From: Pseudomaricurvus alcaniphilus
GTDB taxonomy: Bacteria > Pseudomonadota > Gammaproteobacteria > Pseudomonadales > Cellvibrionaceae
Direction of reading: 5' to 3'
DNA: 64,000 nucleotides
Assembly (NCBI RefSeq): GCF_011440395.1
Contig: NZ_JAAOIX010000001.1
Span: 1,408,830-1,472,829, forward strand
A model generated the notes under the pieces. It made no database searches and was not told where the DNA came from. It was given only the letters and a program-made list of their open reading frames with translations. Positions 35,806-44,180 of the stretch are shown one piece after another; position 1 is the stretch's first letter; every line of letters starts with the position of its first letter. The position numbers and the translations under genes were made by a program.

Positions 35806-37020
35806 TTAGGAGAGCCTCGCCAAACTTCTCAGAACAAGACTCACTAGAACAGATTGTTTGGTGACGCCGGTTTTTGCGAAGATCGAACGCAATTGGGCCC
35901 GCACGGTGTTGCGGGTAATACCCAGAGAAGTGGCACATTCATCCACCGTTATGCCCGCGGACAGGTACTTGGCGAGCACCGCCTCGGCTCGGGTCAGCTG
36001 GTACAGCGATGTCAGCACATTGACGTTGATTTCGTATTGCTTCTCGGGGTCGCTGACGAAGACGACCAGGCGCGGCGTATCGCCCGGTGCCACACTATTG
36101 TCAATGGCCAATGGCTTGATCAGTATTTCCAGATTGGATTTGCTTGATGGCCTGGGTACTGCCATCACATAGACCGGCGCGGCACTCCGATTTCGCTGCG
36201 CCCATAGGGACTCGGTAATGTAGGCGTGCAATTTTTCCCGGGCACCGGTATTGGTCAGGTGTATCTGATTATTGACCACCGTAATCCCGTCTTTTTCAGC
36301 CAGAAGGCTTTCTGCGGCACTGTTACAACCCAACACCTCCGCTCGCTCGTTCAGAGAAATGGTACCAATGGACAGGCTCGTGATGGTGCTGCAAAAAAAG
36401 CGGCATTCATTATCCAACTTTATCAATTGCATGCCGTTGGCAACCGCTCTCTGAATGTGCCCACCAAGAAGATGCAAAAAATGCTTTTCTTCTGCGCTGA
36501 AGTTGGGTGCATCTTTTGGCCGACATAGCCGCACAGCGAAGCGTTTGCAGCCGAGATAGCATAAATCCATGCCCGCCATATGATAAATATTGATGGGCTC
36601 CATACAGATCTTGTACAGATCACTCTTCTCAAACGAGGTGCTGGGCATGATCTCATCCATCGTCACGACCTCTCCCCAAGGCAGGTCGGTCATCAGGCTG
36701 GAGGCATAATAGCGATCGGTATAGGGGATTTCGTGATCGTCCACATAGGTATTTTTCAGGCTATCACAGGAAACAAACAGCACTCCACCATCCTCACCCA
36801 AGGGTTCTCTCAAAGTTATCGAGGCGAAGTTCAAATCCATGAGACCTCTGAGCAATTCAAGAAACTTGCTGTAGGGGTCCTCCTGCAAATGGCCATCGTA
36901 CAGATATGCCAGCAAAAGACTGAATTGTTTTAGGGTTAGGTCACGCAGCATACTGATCTCATAAGTATGTGTCGGCATGGTGGAAATCGGGTTACTCTCC
37001 AGATCACCACCGTTTGCCAT
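35806..37020 (-). CDS. LuxR-type transcriptional regulator with long sensory region
   Basis: 404-residue regulator. The last 65 residues are a LuxR helix-turn-helix: LTRAEAVLAKYLSAGITVDE, CATSLGITRNTVRAQLRSIF. The first 330 residues are a sensor with no recognised ligand motif, including LGCNSAAESLLAEKDGI, a PAS-like segment near 235. The same architecture occurs in the plus-strand protein at 44181, so they are paralogues. Start at 37020 with GAGG upstream, nine bases after the stop of the upstream SDR on the same strand. Probably controls part of the catabolic cluster. Confidence 0.88.
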   Translation of the reverse strand: MANGGDLESNPISTMPTHTYEISMLRDLTLKQFSLLLAYLYDGHLQEDPYSKFLELLRGLMDLNFASITLREPLGEDGGVLFVSCDSLKNTYVDDHEIPYTDRYYASSLMTDLPWGEVVTMDEIMPSTSFEKSDLYKICMEPINIYHMAGMDLCYLGCKRFAVRLCRPKDAPNFSAEEKHFLHLLGGHIQRAVANGMQLIKLDNECRFFCSTITSLSIGTISLNERAEVLGCNSAAESLLAEKDGITVVNNQIHLTNTGAREKLHAYITESLWAQRNRSAAPVYVMAVPRPSSKSNLEILIKPLAIDNSVAPGDTPRLVVFVSDPEKQYEINVNVLTSLYQLTRAEAVLAKYLSAGITVDECATSLGITRNTVRAQLRSIFAKTGVTKQSVLVSLVLRSLARLS

Positions 37021-37028
37021 TGCCCTCG

Positions 37029-37820
37029 TTAATGGGGAATATATTCACCGCCATTGACATCCACCGAGGCACCTGTCATGGCACTGGCGTAATCCGAAGC
37101 CAGCATCAATACCACCTTGGCACATTCCTTATCGGTGGGAATACGCCGCAGCGCGATCTTCGAGGCAACTTCCTGCTTGATGGCTTCCACACTGACACCG
37201 CGCTCTTCGGCGGCGTGCTGCATATAACCTTCGACGCTGGGCCCCCACATCCAGCCCAAGTAAACAGAGTTAACCCGAATTCCAGTGGGGCCCAACTCCA
37301 TCGCCAAATTGGCGGAGGCCGCCGACAGGGCAGCCTTGGAGGCGGCATAACCACCATTACTATGCATGGTCTGGTGCACGGCCATAGTGTTGACCATGAC
37401 AATGCAGCCACGCCCTCGCTGCAGCATTGACGGTACGACCGCCCGAGTCAGAGTCATCGTGCCAAAGTAGTTCACTTCCAGCGGTGCGCGCAGGTCACTG
37501 TCCGACACATCCATTAACGCACCAAACGTACCCGGGTTATAGGCGCTGTTGATCAATGCGTCGATACGACCGAAGCGGGCCAGACAGGCGTCAACCAAAC
37601 GCCGACAATCCTCATCGCGGCAAATGTCGGTCGCCACCGTTAACACCCGACTCGCACCGACGCCGCCAGCAATCAGTTTCTCTGCCACCTGATCGAGTTT
37701 GGCCTGCGATCGGGCTGCCAATACCACGCTGGCGCCCTCCGCCACGGCCAGTGAGGCCAAGTGAATGCCCAGGCCAGGTCCAATCCCGGAGATAACGATA
37801 ACCTTGTTGGCAAGCAGCAT
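37029..37820 (-). CDS. Short-chain dehydrogenase/reductase
   Basis: 263 residues from the ATG at 37820 (AAGGTGG upstream; the longer frame to 37850 lacks a site). The cofactor loop VISGIGPGLGIHLASLAVAE departs from TGxxxGIG but keeps its glycines; VVLAARSQAKL with Arg suggests NADP(H). NSAYN replaces NNAG. The active site is intact: Ser near 148 and YAASK. RVNSVYLGWMWGPSVEGYM is an unusual substrate loop, resembling SDRs for bulky ring ketones. It is nine bases upstream of the LuxR-type gene, so the enzyme and regulator share a transcript. Confidence 0.85.
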   Translation of the reverse strand: MLLANKVIVISGIGPGLGIHLASLAVAEGASVVLAARSQAKLDQVAEKLIAGGVGASRVLTVATDICRDEDCRRLVDACLARFGRIDALINSAYNPGTFGALMDVSDSDLRAPLEVNYFGTMTLTRAVVPSMLQRGRGCIVMVNTMAVHQTMHSNGGYAASKAALSAASANLAMELGPTGIRVNSVYLGWMWGPSVEGYMQHAAEERGVSVEAIKQEVASKIALRRIPTDKECAKVVLMLASDYASAMTGASVDVNGGEYIPH

Positions 37821-37897
37821 GTTCCACCTTCTTTTATTGTTGGCTGTCACTGTGTAATCGCTACACTAGCGCGCCGCGGCTTGCCGTGCCTCACCTG

Positions 37898-37905
37898 AAC
37901 AAATG
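37898..37905 (+). promoter_or_regulatory. TCGAATGA-like variant (ACAAATGA) in divergent promoter region (37.9 kb)
   Basis: Between the minus-strand SDR and plus-strand MFS genes, TCACCTGA-AC-AAATGAT aligns with TCACCTGA-TC-GAATGAT at 43981. It begins 78 bases from the SDR start, matching the 79-base spacing of two exact copies. Confidence 0.35.
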
Positions 37906-38010
37906 ATGTGATCCCGGCAGTGCACTTGCTACCCTGAGTATCCATTGATGCCTGACCTACTCCAACCGGCATTCGCACAGAGCCAGCCCCCAAACTAGAG
38001 AGATAAAACA

Positions 38011-39291
38011 ATGCAGTATTCGACTTCTCCGCCAGCAACATCAAAGGGATTCCTCGGCTGGCGCATGGTGGGCATGGGCTTCCTCTGCCAGAACCTCGCC
38101 ATTGGCTGTACCTTCGGCACCTACGGGCTGCTAGTGGTGCCATTGACAGAGTCCTTCGATGTTTCGCGCAGCATGGCATCACTGGGCATCGCCTTGATTA
38201 CTCTGATTATGGGGCTCGCCGCTCCCTTAATCGGCCAGTGGCTGGATAGCCACTCAATCCGCCGTATCGCTATGCTCGGCGCAGGCCTGATCGGCACCGG
38301 TTTTCTGGCTTCCGCACACGCCCCATCAATGCTGATATTTCTGATCGCCTACACCCTGCTAATCGGCGTTGGCGTTGCCATGATGGGGCCACTCGCTGCC
38401 GCCACCCTTGCCAACAACTGGTTCCAGAGCAAGCGCGGCCTGGCCATCGGCATCGTCAACATTCCCCTATTCGTGGCCATCATGCCTGTAGTGTTTACTC
38501 AAGCTATGACCGCCATCGGCTGGCGCCAATCCCTGCAACTGATCGGGGTGGGATTCTTCCTGGTATTGCCGCTGCTGATGCTGATCGTCAGCCGGCCGCG
38601 CGACGTGGGGCAGCAGCCACTGGGGGCACATGTACCTGCAGCCCCCGGCATCGAGAGCAACTCACCCAGTGAACAACAACACAGCACCTCATCATTGCTG
38701 AAACAGCCACTTTACTGGGGTATCGTGCTGTTCGCCGGTATGGTCACCGCCGGCTCCATCGTCATCATCACCCACATCGTTGCCTTTGCCACCGACTACG
38801 GCATCACACCCCGGCAGGCATCTATTTTGCTGGGGGTCAACGGTGTCTGTGCAATGATTGGCGCCCTGCTCCTGGGCTGGCTCTCCGACCGTACCAGCCC
38901 TCATCTAGCTGCCGGAAGCGCCGCTCTGCTGCAAGCCTTGCTCTGGTGCTTGTTGCTGTCACAACCGCCGTTCGAAACCCTGTTGCTGGCCATCGTCGGC
39001 ATCGGCATTGCCGGCGGTGGCCTGACTCCGGCGTTCTTTGCTCTGCTGGCCCAGACATTTGGCGCCTCGTCATTCGGCACTGCCGTTGGCTTGGCGTCCA
39101 TGCTACTCGTACCCCTGACCTTTGGCGCTCCGGTTTTCGCCGGCTTTCTGTTTGACACTACCGGCAACTACAACTTTACCCTGCAAATCCATATCGCTCT
39201 ATTCAGCGCGGCAGCACTGTTTTTTCTGGTATTTATGCCGGGCCGGCGGAGGCAGCTCTCGCGGGGCCACATGAAGGCCGATCCACAATGA
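38011..39291 (+). CDS. MFS transporter, monocarboxylate/OFA type
   Basis: 426-residue carrier with twelve hydrophobic helices. The first, GWRMVGMGFLCQNLAIGCTF, and the motif TYGLLVVPLTESFDVSRSM after it are typical of the oxalate/formate-antiporter and monocarboxylate-carrier branch. GAPVFAGFLFDTTGNYNFTL near the end matches too. A cytoplasmic loop of about 40 polar residues near 205-235 separates the two halves. These carriers move carboxylates with protons, so uptake of an acidic substrate or intermediate is plausible. A co-directional SDR starts 60 bases downstream. Divergent from an SDR, with a candidate operator between. Confidence 0.87.
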   Translation: MQYSTSPPATSKGFLGWRMVGMGFLCQNLAIGCTFGTYGLLVVPLTESFDVSRSMASLGIALITLIMGLAAPLIGQWLDSHSIRRIAMLGAGLIGTGFLASAHAPSMLIFLIAYTLLIGVGVAMMGPLAAATLANNWFQSKRGLAIGIVNIPLFVAIMPVVFTQAMTAIGWRQSLQLIGVGFFLVLPLLMLIVSRPRDVGQQPLGAHVPAAPGIESNSPSEQQHSTSSLLKQPLYWGIVLFAGMVTAGSIVIITHIVAFATDYGITPRQASILLGVNGVCAMIGALLLGWLSDRTSPHLAAGSAALLQALLWCLLLSQPPFETLLLAIVGIGIAGGGLTPAFFALLAQTFGASSFGTAVGLASMLLVPLTFGAPVFAGFLFDTTGNYNFTLQIHIALFSAAALFFLVFMPGRRRQLSRGHMKADPQ

Positions 39292-39351
39292 CAACGTCCT
39301 AATAACAACATGTCACAAGAAAATCGTCACACTACACAACCAGGCAATATT

Positions 39352-40107
39352 ATGACTCAATCCGGCATCATCATTACCGGCGGCGCCCAGGGCATTGGCC
39401 GCGCTTGTGCCGAAATCCTGGCCGAAGCCGGGCGCCCGGTCGCCATCTGGGATCTCAACGCCGAGCGTGCTACTCAGACAGCGGCGGAAATCGCCGCCAA
39501 TTACCGAGTGACTACTTGCGTCGCAACTTTGGATATCGCAGATACCGCCCAGTATGCCCGGCATATCGACACCACCCGCAGCGCCCTCGGTAGCATCGGC
39601 GGTTTGGTACACGCTGCAGGCATTTCCCAAGAGGCACGCCTGCAGGACCTAACGGAAGTGGATTGGGATCGGGTGCAGAACATCAACTTGCGTTCGTATA
39701 CCTTCCTGATCAAGGCACTGCTGCCGGACCTGCGTGCTGCGCCGGGTGCTGCGGTAGTAGGTATTGCCTCCATTAACGGCATCTTGGGCAATGGCCTTAT
39801 CCCTGCTTACACCGTCTCCAAAGCGGGCATCATGGCCCTGACCCGCTGCCTGGCCGACAGCCTCGGTGTAGACGGCATCCGTATCAATGCCATCTGCCCG
39901 GGCTATATTCGCACCCAGATGTCTCAGCGCGCTTTTGACAGAACTGAGGGGCTGGAGCAACACCTGACCGCGCAGACAATGCTGAAGCGCATTGGTGAAC
40001 CCTGGGAGATCGCCACCACGGCGCGCTTTCTACTTTCAAAAGACGCAAGTTATATCACCGGGCAATCGATCGTGGTGGATGCTGGAGCGACGATTTCGCA
40101 ATTGTGA
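39352..40107 (+). CDS. Short-chain dehydrogenase/reductase
   Basis: 251 residues from the ATG at 39352; an in-frame ATG at 39310 would add 14 unusual polar residues. IITGGAQGIGRACAEILAEA is the cofactor motif and AIWDLNAERA carries the NAD-selecting Asp. HAAGIS is the NAG motif, and the active site is Ser in VGIASINGILGN with YTVSK. INAICPGYIRTQMSQRAFDR and ITGQSIVVDAGATIS at the end match 3-oxoacyl-reductase-like SDRs. Follows the MFS gene and ends before a palindromic repeat. Confidence 0.87.
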   Translation: MTQSGIIITGGAQGIGRACAEILAEAGRPVAIWDLNAERATQTAAEIAANYRVTTCVATLDIADTAQYARHIDTTRSALGSIGGLVHAAGISQEARLQDLTEVDWDRVQNINLRSYTFLIKALLPDLRAAPGAAVVGIASINGILGNGLIPAYTVSKAGIMALTRCLADSLGVDGIRINAICPGYIRTQMSQRAFDRTEGLEQHLTAQTMLKRIGEPWEIATTARFLLSKDASYITGQSIVVDAGATISQL

Positions 40108-40156
40108 ATATGGAGAAGTGGGGAACTAACCTGGAATATCCGAGTAACTGGTGGTA

Positions 40157-40189
40157 GTCGGATTAAGAAGCTACGCGCCTTAACCCGAC
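40157..40189. repeat. REP-like palindrome between convergent genes
   Basis: GTCGGATTAAG, an 11-base loop and CTTAACCCGAC form an 11-bp stem with one mismatch between the convergent SDR and flavoenzyme genes. The sequence resembles the short palindromic repeats scattered in many gammaproteobacterial genomes. With no T-run it may still help end transcription from both sides. This is the only copy I saw in the window. Confidence 0.5.
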
Positions 40190-40205
40190 CTTCCGCTCTA
40201 CACAC

Positions 40206-42335
40206 TCAAAGTGCAGCTCCCACCTTGAAACCGCCATGCATGGCGCCTTCAATGTAGCCAACCTGGCTACAATCACCCGCCATGTGTACTTCGTAACCCT
40301 GCTGCCGCAACCTCTCAGCCAAACTGGTGTTGGCGACGGTACCCGAGGTAACGATGACACAGTCGGCAGCGATGGTGCGTTCCTGGTCAAGAGCGTTGAC
40401 GTAGGTGAGTAGGCCTTGGCGAATGCGGATGACCCTGGCATTGGGGAGACAGCGCACCCCCAACTTGCGGATATCAGCCAGGTTGCGCCAGCGCCGTACC
40501 AGAGGAGTTTCCTTGCCGAATACCGTGCCCTCATCCAGCAGCGTAACCTGGCGACCGCGCTCAGCGAGGAATTCCGCCAACTCGACAGCTACCAGCCCCC
40601 CGCCGATCATCACCACTCGCTTGCCAATGGGCATCCACAATTTGCTCAGGCTGCGCATCAGTGGAATATTGCGAGTTATCCTCGAGGCACTGCCAAGACC
40701 CAGCATCATGCGATTGAAACTGCTGAGTCTGCCCTTTACCTGCTCGGCATCATCGCCGGTGATCATGCTGCGCATGTCATCGCCGGAGAACACATGGGGC
40801 AGATCAATGCCCTCTACCTCGGGCATTTCCCGCGCAGCCCCCACTGCCACCACTACAGCATCCGGTGCCTGACGCGCGACGTAGTCGGGCGTCACCTCGA
40901 CACCCAGGGCAACAGTGATGGGCAACTGGCGCACCTGGTGCTGCAGGTAGGCCACCAAGCGGCCGTTGGGCGGGTAGGAAACGCCGGAAAAATAGACCGT
41001 ACCACCCAACCGGGAGGCCTTCTCCACCAGGGTGACCCGGTGGCCGCGCAGGGCCGCCACCCGGGCCGCCTCCATACCCGCCGGACCGCCACCAATCACC
41101 AGGATCTTGCGCGCGCGGTCGCTGCCGATGAGGTCGCGCTCGCTTTCGAACCCGGTCATGGCGTTGACAGCGCAACGAATGTGATTGTTGACGAAAATGT
41201 TGCTGATGCAGGTATAGCAGTAAATGCAGGGGCGGATATCTTGCGGCCGGTTTTCCAGAATCTTGTTGGGCAGATCCGGATCGGCCAGCAACTTGCGCCC
41301 CATGGTAATGAAATCCACCTGACCATCGCCGATCAGGCGGTCGCCCACCTCGGGCTCGATCCGCCCGGGGCAGATCACTGGTACCGCAACCTGAGCCTTG
41401 ATGGCAGCAGCAAAGGGTACGAACCGGCCGGGAGTGTGGGTCGCGTGGCCATCTGAATAACAAGTACCCTTGGCATGATCGCCATCTGCGCTGCAATGCA
41501 CGGCGTCGGCGCCAGCGGCAACTGCCAGCCGGGCTGTCACCTGGGCATCTTCATTAGTGATGCCGTCGTCGGTAAAATGCACGGAGTCGAGGCGGAACCA
41601 GACGGGGTATTCAGCGCCCACCCTGGCCTTGATTTCAGTGATGATCTCTACCAACAGGCGCGAACGATTTTCGATGCAACCGCCGTAACGATCCTGGCGA
41701 CGGTTGACTGACGGGTTGAGGAAATTGGCGATCAGGTAGCCGTGGCCGGCATGGATTTCAACGCCATCAAAGCCGATACGCTTGGCCCGTTCGGCGGCTG
41801 CCACAAAAACATCGATCACCCAGCGAATATCATCATCATCCGCTTCCTTGTAGTGAAGGTTAAACGTTGGCTCCTGCATCGGCGCGGAAATTATCCCCAG
41901 CTCCTCCGCGGTCATAAATGGCGTCATTTCATCCGCAGAGTGCCCCTGAGGTGCCGACGGACAGAGAGTCGGGTGCCCGACCGCCGCCTCATTAAAGGCC
42001 ATCAGCCCGCCGTGGTGGAGCTGTGCCGCCACCCGGCAATCGTGGGCATGCACCGCCTCGACCAGTTGTTGCAAACCGGGGATGTACTTGTCATCGGACA
42101 GGGCGATGTGGCGATAATTGGACGACCCGCGCGGCCAGGCGACACTCACCGAGCCCATAATCAGCATAGCAGCCCCACCGCGCGCGCGCGCCTCGTAGTA
42201 ACTCACGGTCTGCTCACTGCAGAAGCCGCCTTCCGCCGCGGTGTTGGAGCCCATGGGTGTCATGATCATGCGGTTGCGCAGTGGTATCTGGCCGATGCGA
42301 CCGGGCGCGGTTATGTGTTGCAGGGGTTTCGACAT
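40206..42335 (-). CDS. Old-yellow-enzyme / 2,4-dienoyl-CoA-reductase-like flavoprotein
   Basis: 709-residue NADH:flavin oxidoreductase of the FadH/BaiCD type. Domains in order: an FMN TIM barrel (GRIGQIPLRNRMIMTPMGSN; VAAQLHHGG; FDGVEIHAGHGYLIANFLNP), a 4Fe-4S cluster bound by four Cys in CIYCYTCISNIF and RCAVN near residues 340-360, and FAD and NAD(P) domains (ILVIGGGPAGMEAARVAALR; VVMIGGGLVAVELAEFLAER). It would reduce an enone or dienoyl-CoA double bond; relatives act on bile acids and fatty acids. It forms a minus-strand run with two SDRs upstream (16 and 37 bases apart). Confidence 0.92.
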   Translation of the reverse strand: MSKPLQHITAPGRIGQIPLRNRMIMTPMGSNTAAEGGFCSEQTVSYYEARARGGAAMLIMGSVSVAWPRGSSNYRHIALSDDKYIPGLQQLVEAVHAHDCRVAAQLHHGGLMAFNEAAVGHPTLCPSAPQGHSADEMTPFMTAEELGIISAPMQEPTFNLHYKEADDDDIRWVIDVFVAAAERAKRIGFDGVEIHAGHGYLIANFLNPSVNRRQDRYGGCIENRSRLLVEIITEIKARVGAEYPVWFRLDSVHFTDDGITNEDAQVTARLAVAAGADAVHCSADGDHAKGTCYSDGHATHTPGRFVPFAAAIKAQVAVPVICPGRIEPEVGDRLIGDGQVDFITMGRKLLADPDLPNKILENRPQDIRPCIYCYTCISNIFVNNHIRCAVNAMTGFESERDLIGSDRARKILVIGGGPAGMEAARVAALRGHRVTLVEKASRLGGTVYFSGVSYPPNGRLVAYLQHQVRQLPITVALGVEVTPDYVARQAPDAVVVAVGAAREMPEVEGIDLPHVFSGDDMRSMITGDDAEQVKGRLSSFNRMMLGLGSASRITRNIPLMRSLSKLWMPIGKRVVMIGGGLVAVELAEFLAERGRQVTLLDEGTVFGKETPLVRRWRNLADIRKLGVRCLPNARVIRIRQGLLTYVNALDQERTIAADCVIVTSGTVANTSLAERLRQQGYEVHMAGDCSQVGYIEGAMHGGFKVGAAL

Positions 42336-42351
42336 GGTGTTGGCAATCCGC

Positions 42352-43104
42352 TTACAGGGTAGTCTGGCCGCCGTCGAGCACGACGACAGAACCGGTCATA
42401 AAGCGCGCTTCATCAGAGGCAACGTAGGCCACGGCCGCGGCGATTTCCTGCGCCTCGGCCAGTTCGTAGCCAGGCAATGGCAGCATGCGATTCACCAGCA
42501 TCTGCTCGGCATCACTCGGGAAGGAATAATTGTCATAAATTGCTGTTTTCACACCGCCTGGGGCGATCAGATTCGCACGCACTTGCTTGCTGCTGAACTC
42601 TGCAGCGATGGCACGAGTAAAGCCGTTGACTCCAGCCTTGACCGCGCAGTAACAGGAATTGTACGGCTGGCCCTGCAGCGACGACGCTGAGGAAATATTG
42701 ACAATGTTACCCTTGGATTCGACCAGGTACGGCATAGCGGCCTGGGTGACATCGAAAATGCTGGTCAGATTGATGGCGAGCATGCGATCCCAGGCCTCGC
42801 GCGACATATCCTCCAGCCGCCAGGCCCCGGCGATGCCAGCAATATTGCAAAGCACGTCCAGACGGCCGAAGCGCTCGGCAGTGGCTGCCACCATGGCGCG
42901 GCAGGAGGCAGGATCTGTGGCATCAAAGCGTACGTGATCGACCGTACTGGCCGCCAGCGAGGCACTGAACGTCTGCAGCGCCGCCTCATTGATGTCCGCC
43001 AGCATCAGGGTCGCCCCCTCAGCAGCTAATCGCTCTGCGGTCGCCCGGCCAATACCGGACGCTGCACCGGTGACCAAGGCCACCTTGCCCTCAAATCTCT
43101 TCAT
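42352..43104 (-). CDS. Short-chain dehydrogenase/reductase
   Basis: 250-residue classical [33 protein letters not shown] with an Asp for [11 protein letters not shown] for the NAG motif, Ser in [10 protein letters not shown] and YCAVK with the catalytic Tyr and Lys. [20 protein letters not shown] is the substrate loop and [13 protein letters not shown] the C-terminus. It sits 16 bases upstream of the flavoenzyme gene and 37 downstream of another SDR, so all three are probably one transcript starting at 43909. The reaction is presumably alcohol/ketone interconversion on the cluster's substrate. Confidence 0.88.
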   Translation of the reverse strand: MKRFEGKVALVTGAASGIGRATAERLAAEGATLMLADINEAALQTFSASLAASTVDHVRFDATDPASCRAMVAATAERFGRLDVLCNIAGIAGAWRLEDMSREAWDRMLAINLTSIFDVTQAAMPYLVESKGNIVNISSASSLQGQPYNSCYCAVKAGVNGFTRAIAAEFSSKQVRANLIAPGGVKTAIYDNYSFPSDAEQMLVNRMLPLPGYELAEAQEIAAAVAYVASDEARFMTGSVVVLDGGQTTL

Positions 43105-43141
43105 AGTTATTACTCCTGGTAGAATTTAGGCTTCGATAATT

Positions 43142-43909
43142 TCAGGTGTCAATAATGGAATAGCCGCCGTCGACCACCAGCGTGTGGCCAGTAATAAAGC
43201 CCGCGCCCGAGGAGCTCAGAAACAGTGCCGCCGCAGCAATCTCCTCGGGGCGCCCCCAGCGAGCCAGCGGGGTTTTGGCTGTGATCAAATCGTGCACACT
43301 GCGGTCATCGCAGTAGGTCTGGGTCATACGGGTTTTAATGGAACCGGCGGCAATCGCATTGGTGCGAATGCCTTCTCCGGCCCAAAGGGCGGCGCAGGTT
43401 TTGGTGAGCTGCACTATACCTGCCTTGGCAGCGCCGTAGCCGGGGAAGTAGGGACTGCCGAAGAACGACATCATCGAGGCGATGTTGACGATGCTGCCTC
43501 CGCATTGCAGCACACTGCGCTGCAATGCGGGGCGGCAGCTCCGGGACAAATGATGCACAGCGGTGAGATTAACGGTTATGGCTCTCTCAAACTCCTCGCT
43601 GGAAAAGGTATTGCCGGCGTTGTTTACCAACACATCGAGGCGTTCGAAGCTCTGACCCAAGCGCTCGACGGCTTCCAGGTCCGCCAGATCCAGCTGCCTG
43701 TAGGTACAGCCCTGCAGATCCGCTTCGTAATCCGACGAGGCCTGCCGGGTACCGGTAACAGTCACCTCGGCGCCTGCCTCAAGCAAAACACGAGCTATCG
43801 CCAGTCCGATGCCACTGGTGCCGCCAGTCACCAGGGTTCTGGCGCCGGAAAAATCATAGTGAACCCGACCCGCGGTGCCCGCCCTGGAGCTATTACTGGA
43901 ATCGCCCAT
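43142..43909 (-). CDS. Short-chain dehydrogenase/reductase
   Basis: 255 residues. LVTGGTSGIGLAIARVLLEA cofactor loop, NNAGNTFSSEE, Ser in NIASMMSFFGSP and YGAAK. RTNAIAAGSIKTRMTQTYCD and ITGHTLVVDGGYSIIDT end the protein. The first 20 residues are a polar extension rich in Ser. Leading gene of the minus-strand SDR-SDR-flavoenzyme run and divergent from a LuxR-type gene, with a TCGAATGA copy beginning 79 bases upstream. The substrate is unknown. Confidence 0.88.
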   Translation of the reverse strand: MGDSSNSSRAGTAGRVHYDFSGARTLVTGGTSGIGLAIARVLLEAGAEVTVTGTRQASSDYEADLQGCTYRQLDLADLEAVERLGQSFERLDVLVNNAGNTFSSEEFERAITVNLTAVHHLSRSCRPALQRSVLQCGGSIVNIASMMSFFGSPYFPGYGAAKAGIVQLTKTCAALWAGEGIRTNAIAAGSIKTRMTQTYCDDRSVHDLITAKTPLARWGRPEEIAAAALFLSSSGAGFITGHTLVVDGGYSIIDT

Positions 43910-43987
43910 GGATTGTCCCTGTTATTGTTACGTGTCTGTTGATCTATGGGCATGTTAACCGCCACCTCCGAGCCACGAATCACCTGA

Positions 43988-43995
43988 TCGAATGA
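43988..43995 (+). promoter_or_regulatory. TCGAATGA site in divergent promoter region (44.0 kb)
   Basis: Exact copy between the SDR start (43909, 79 bases away) and the LuxR-type gene at 44181. A weak promoter-like TTGACA at 44062-44067 lies between it and the regulator gene. If the site is an operator, the regulator encoded beside it is the first candidate. Confidence 0.45.
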
Positions 43996-44180
43996 TATCG
44001 AGACCATCACGCCAGGAGGAATTCAAGCAATTTCATACTGTAAACGAAGTATGCGGCAGCTTTGACAAGCACCCGCCAAGTGTTAGTCTTACAAGGCTAA
44101 AACGCTGAAGGGGGGCCGGGCTAGATGCCAGAAAATGGCCTAACCAGCTGATAATTATAAGATTTTATAGAGTCATAACG

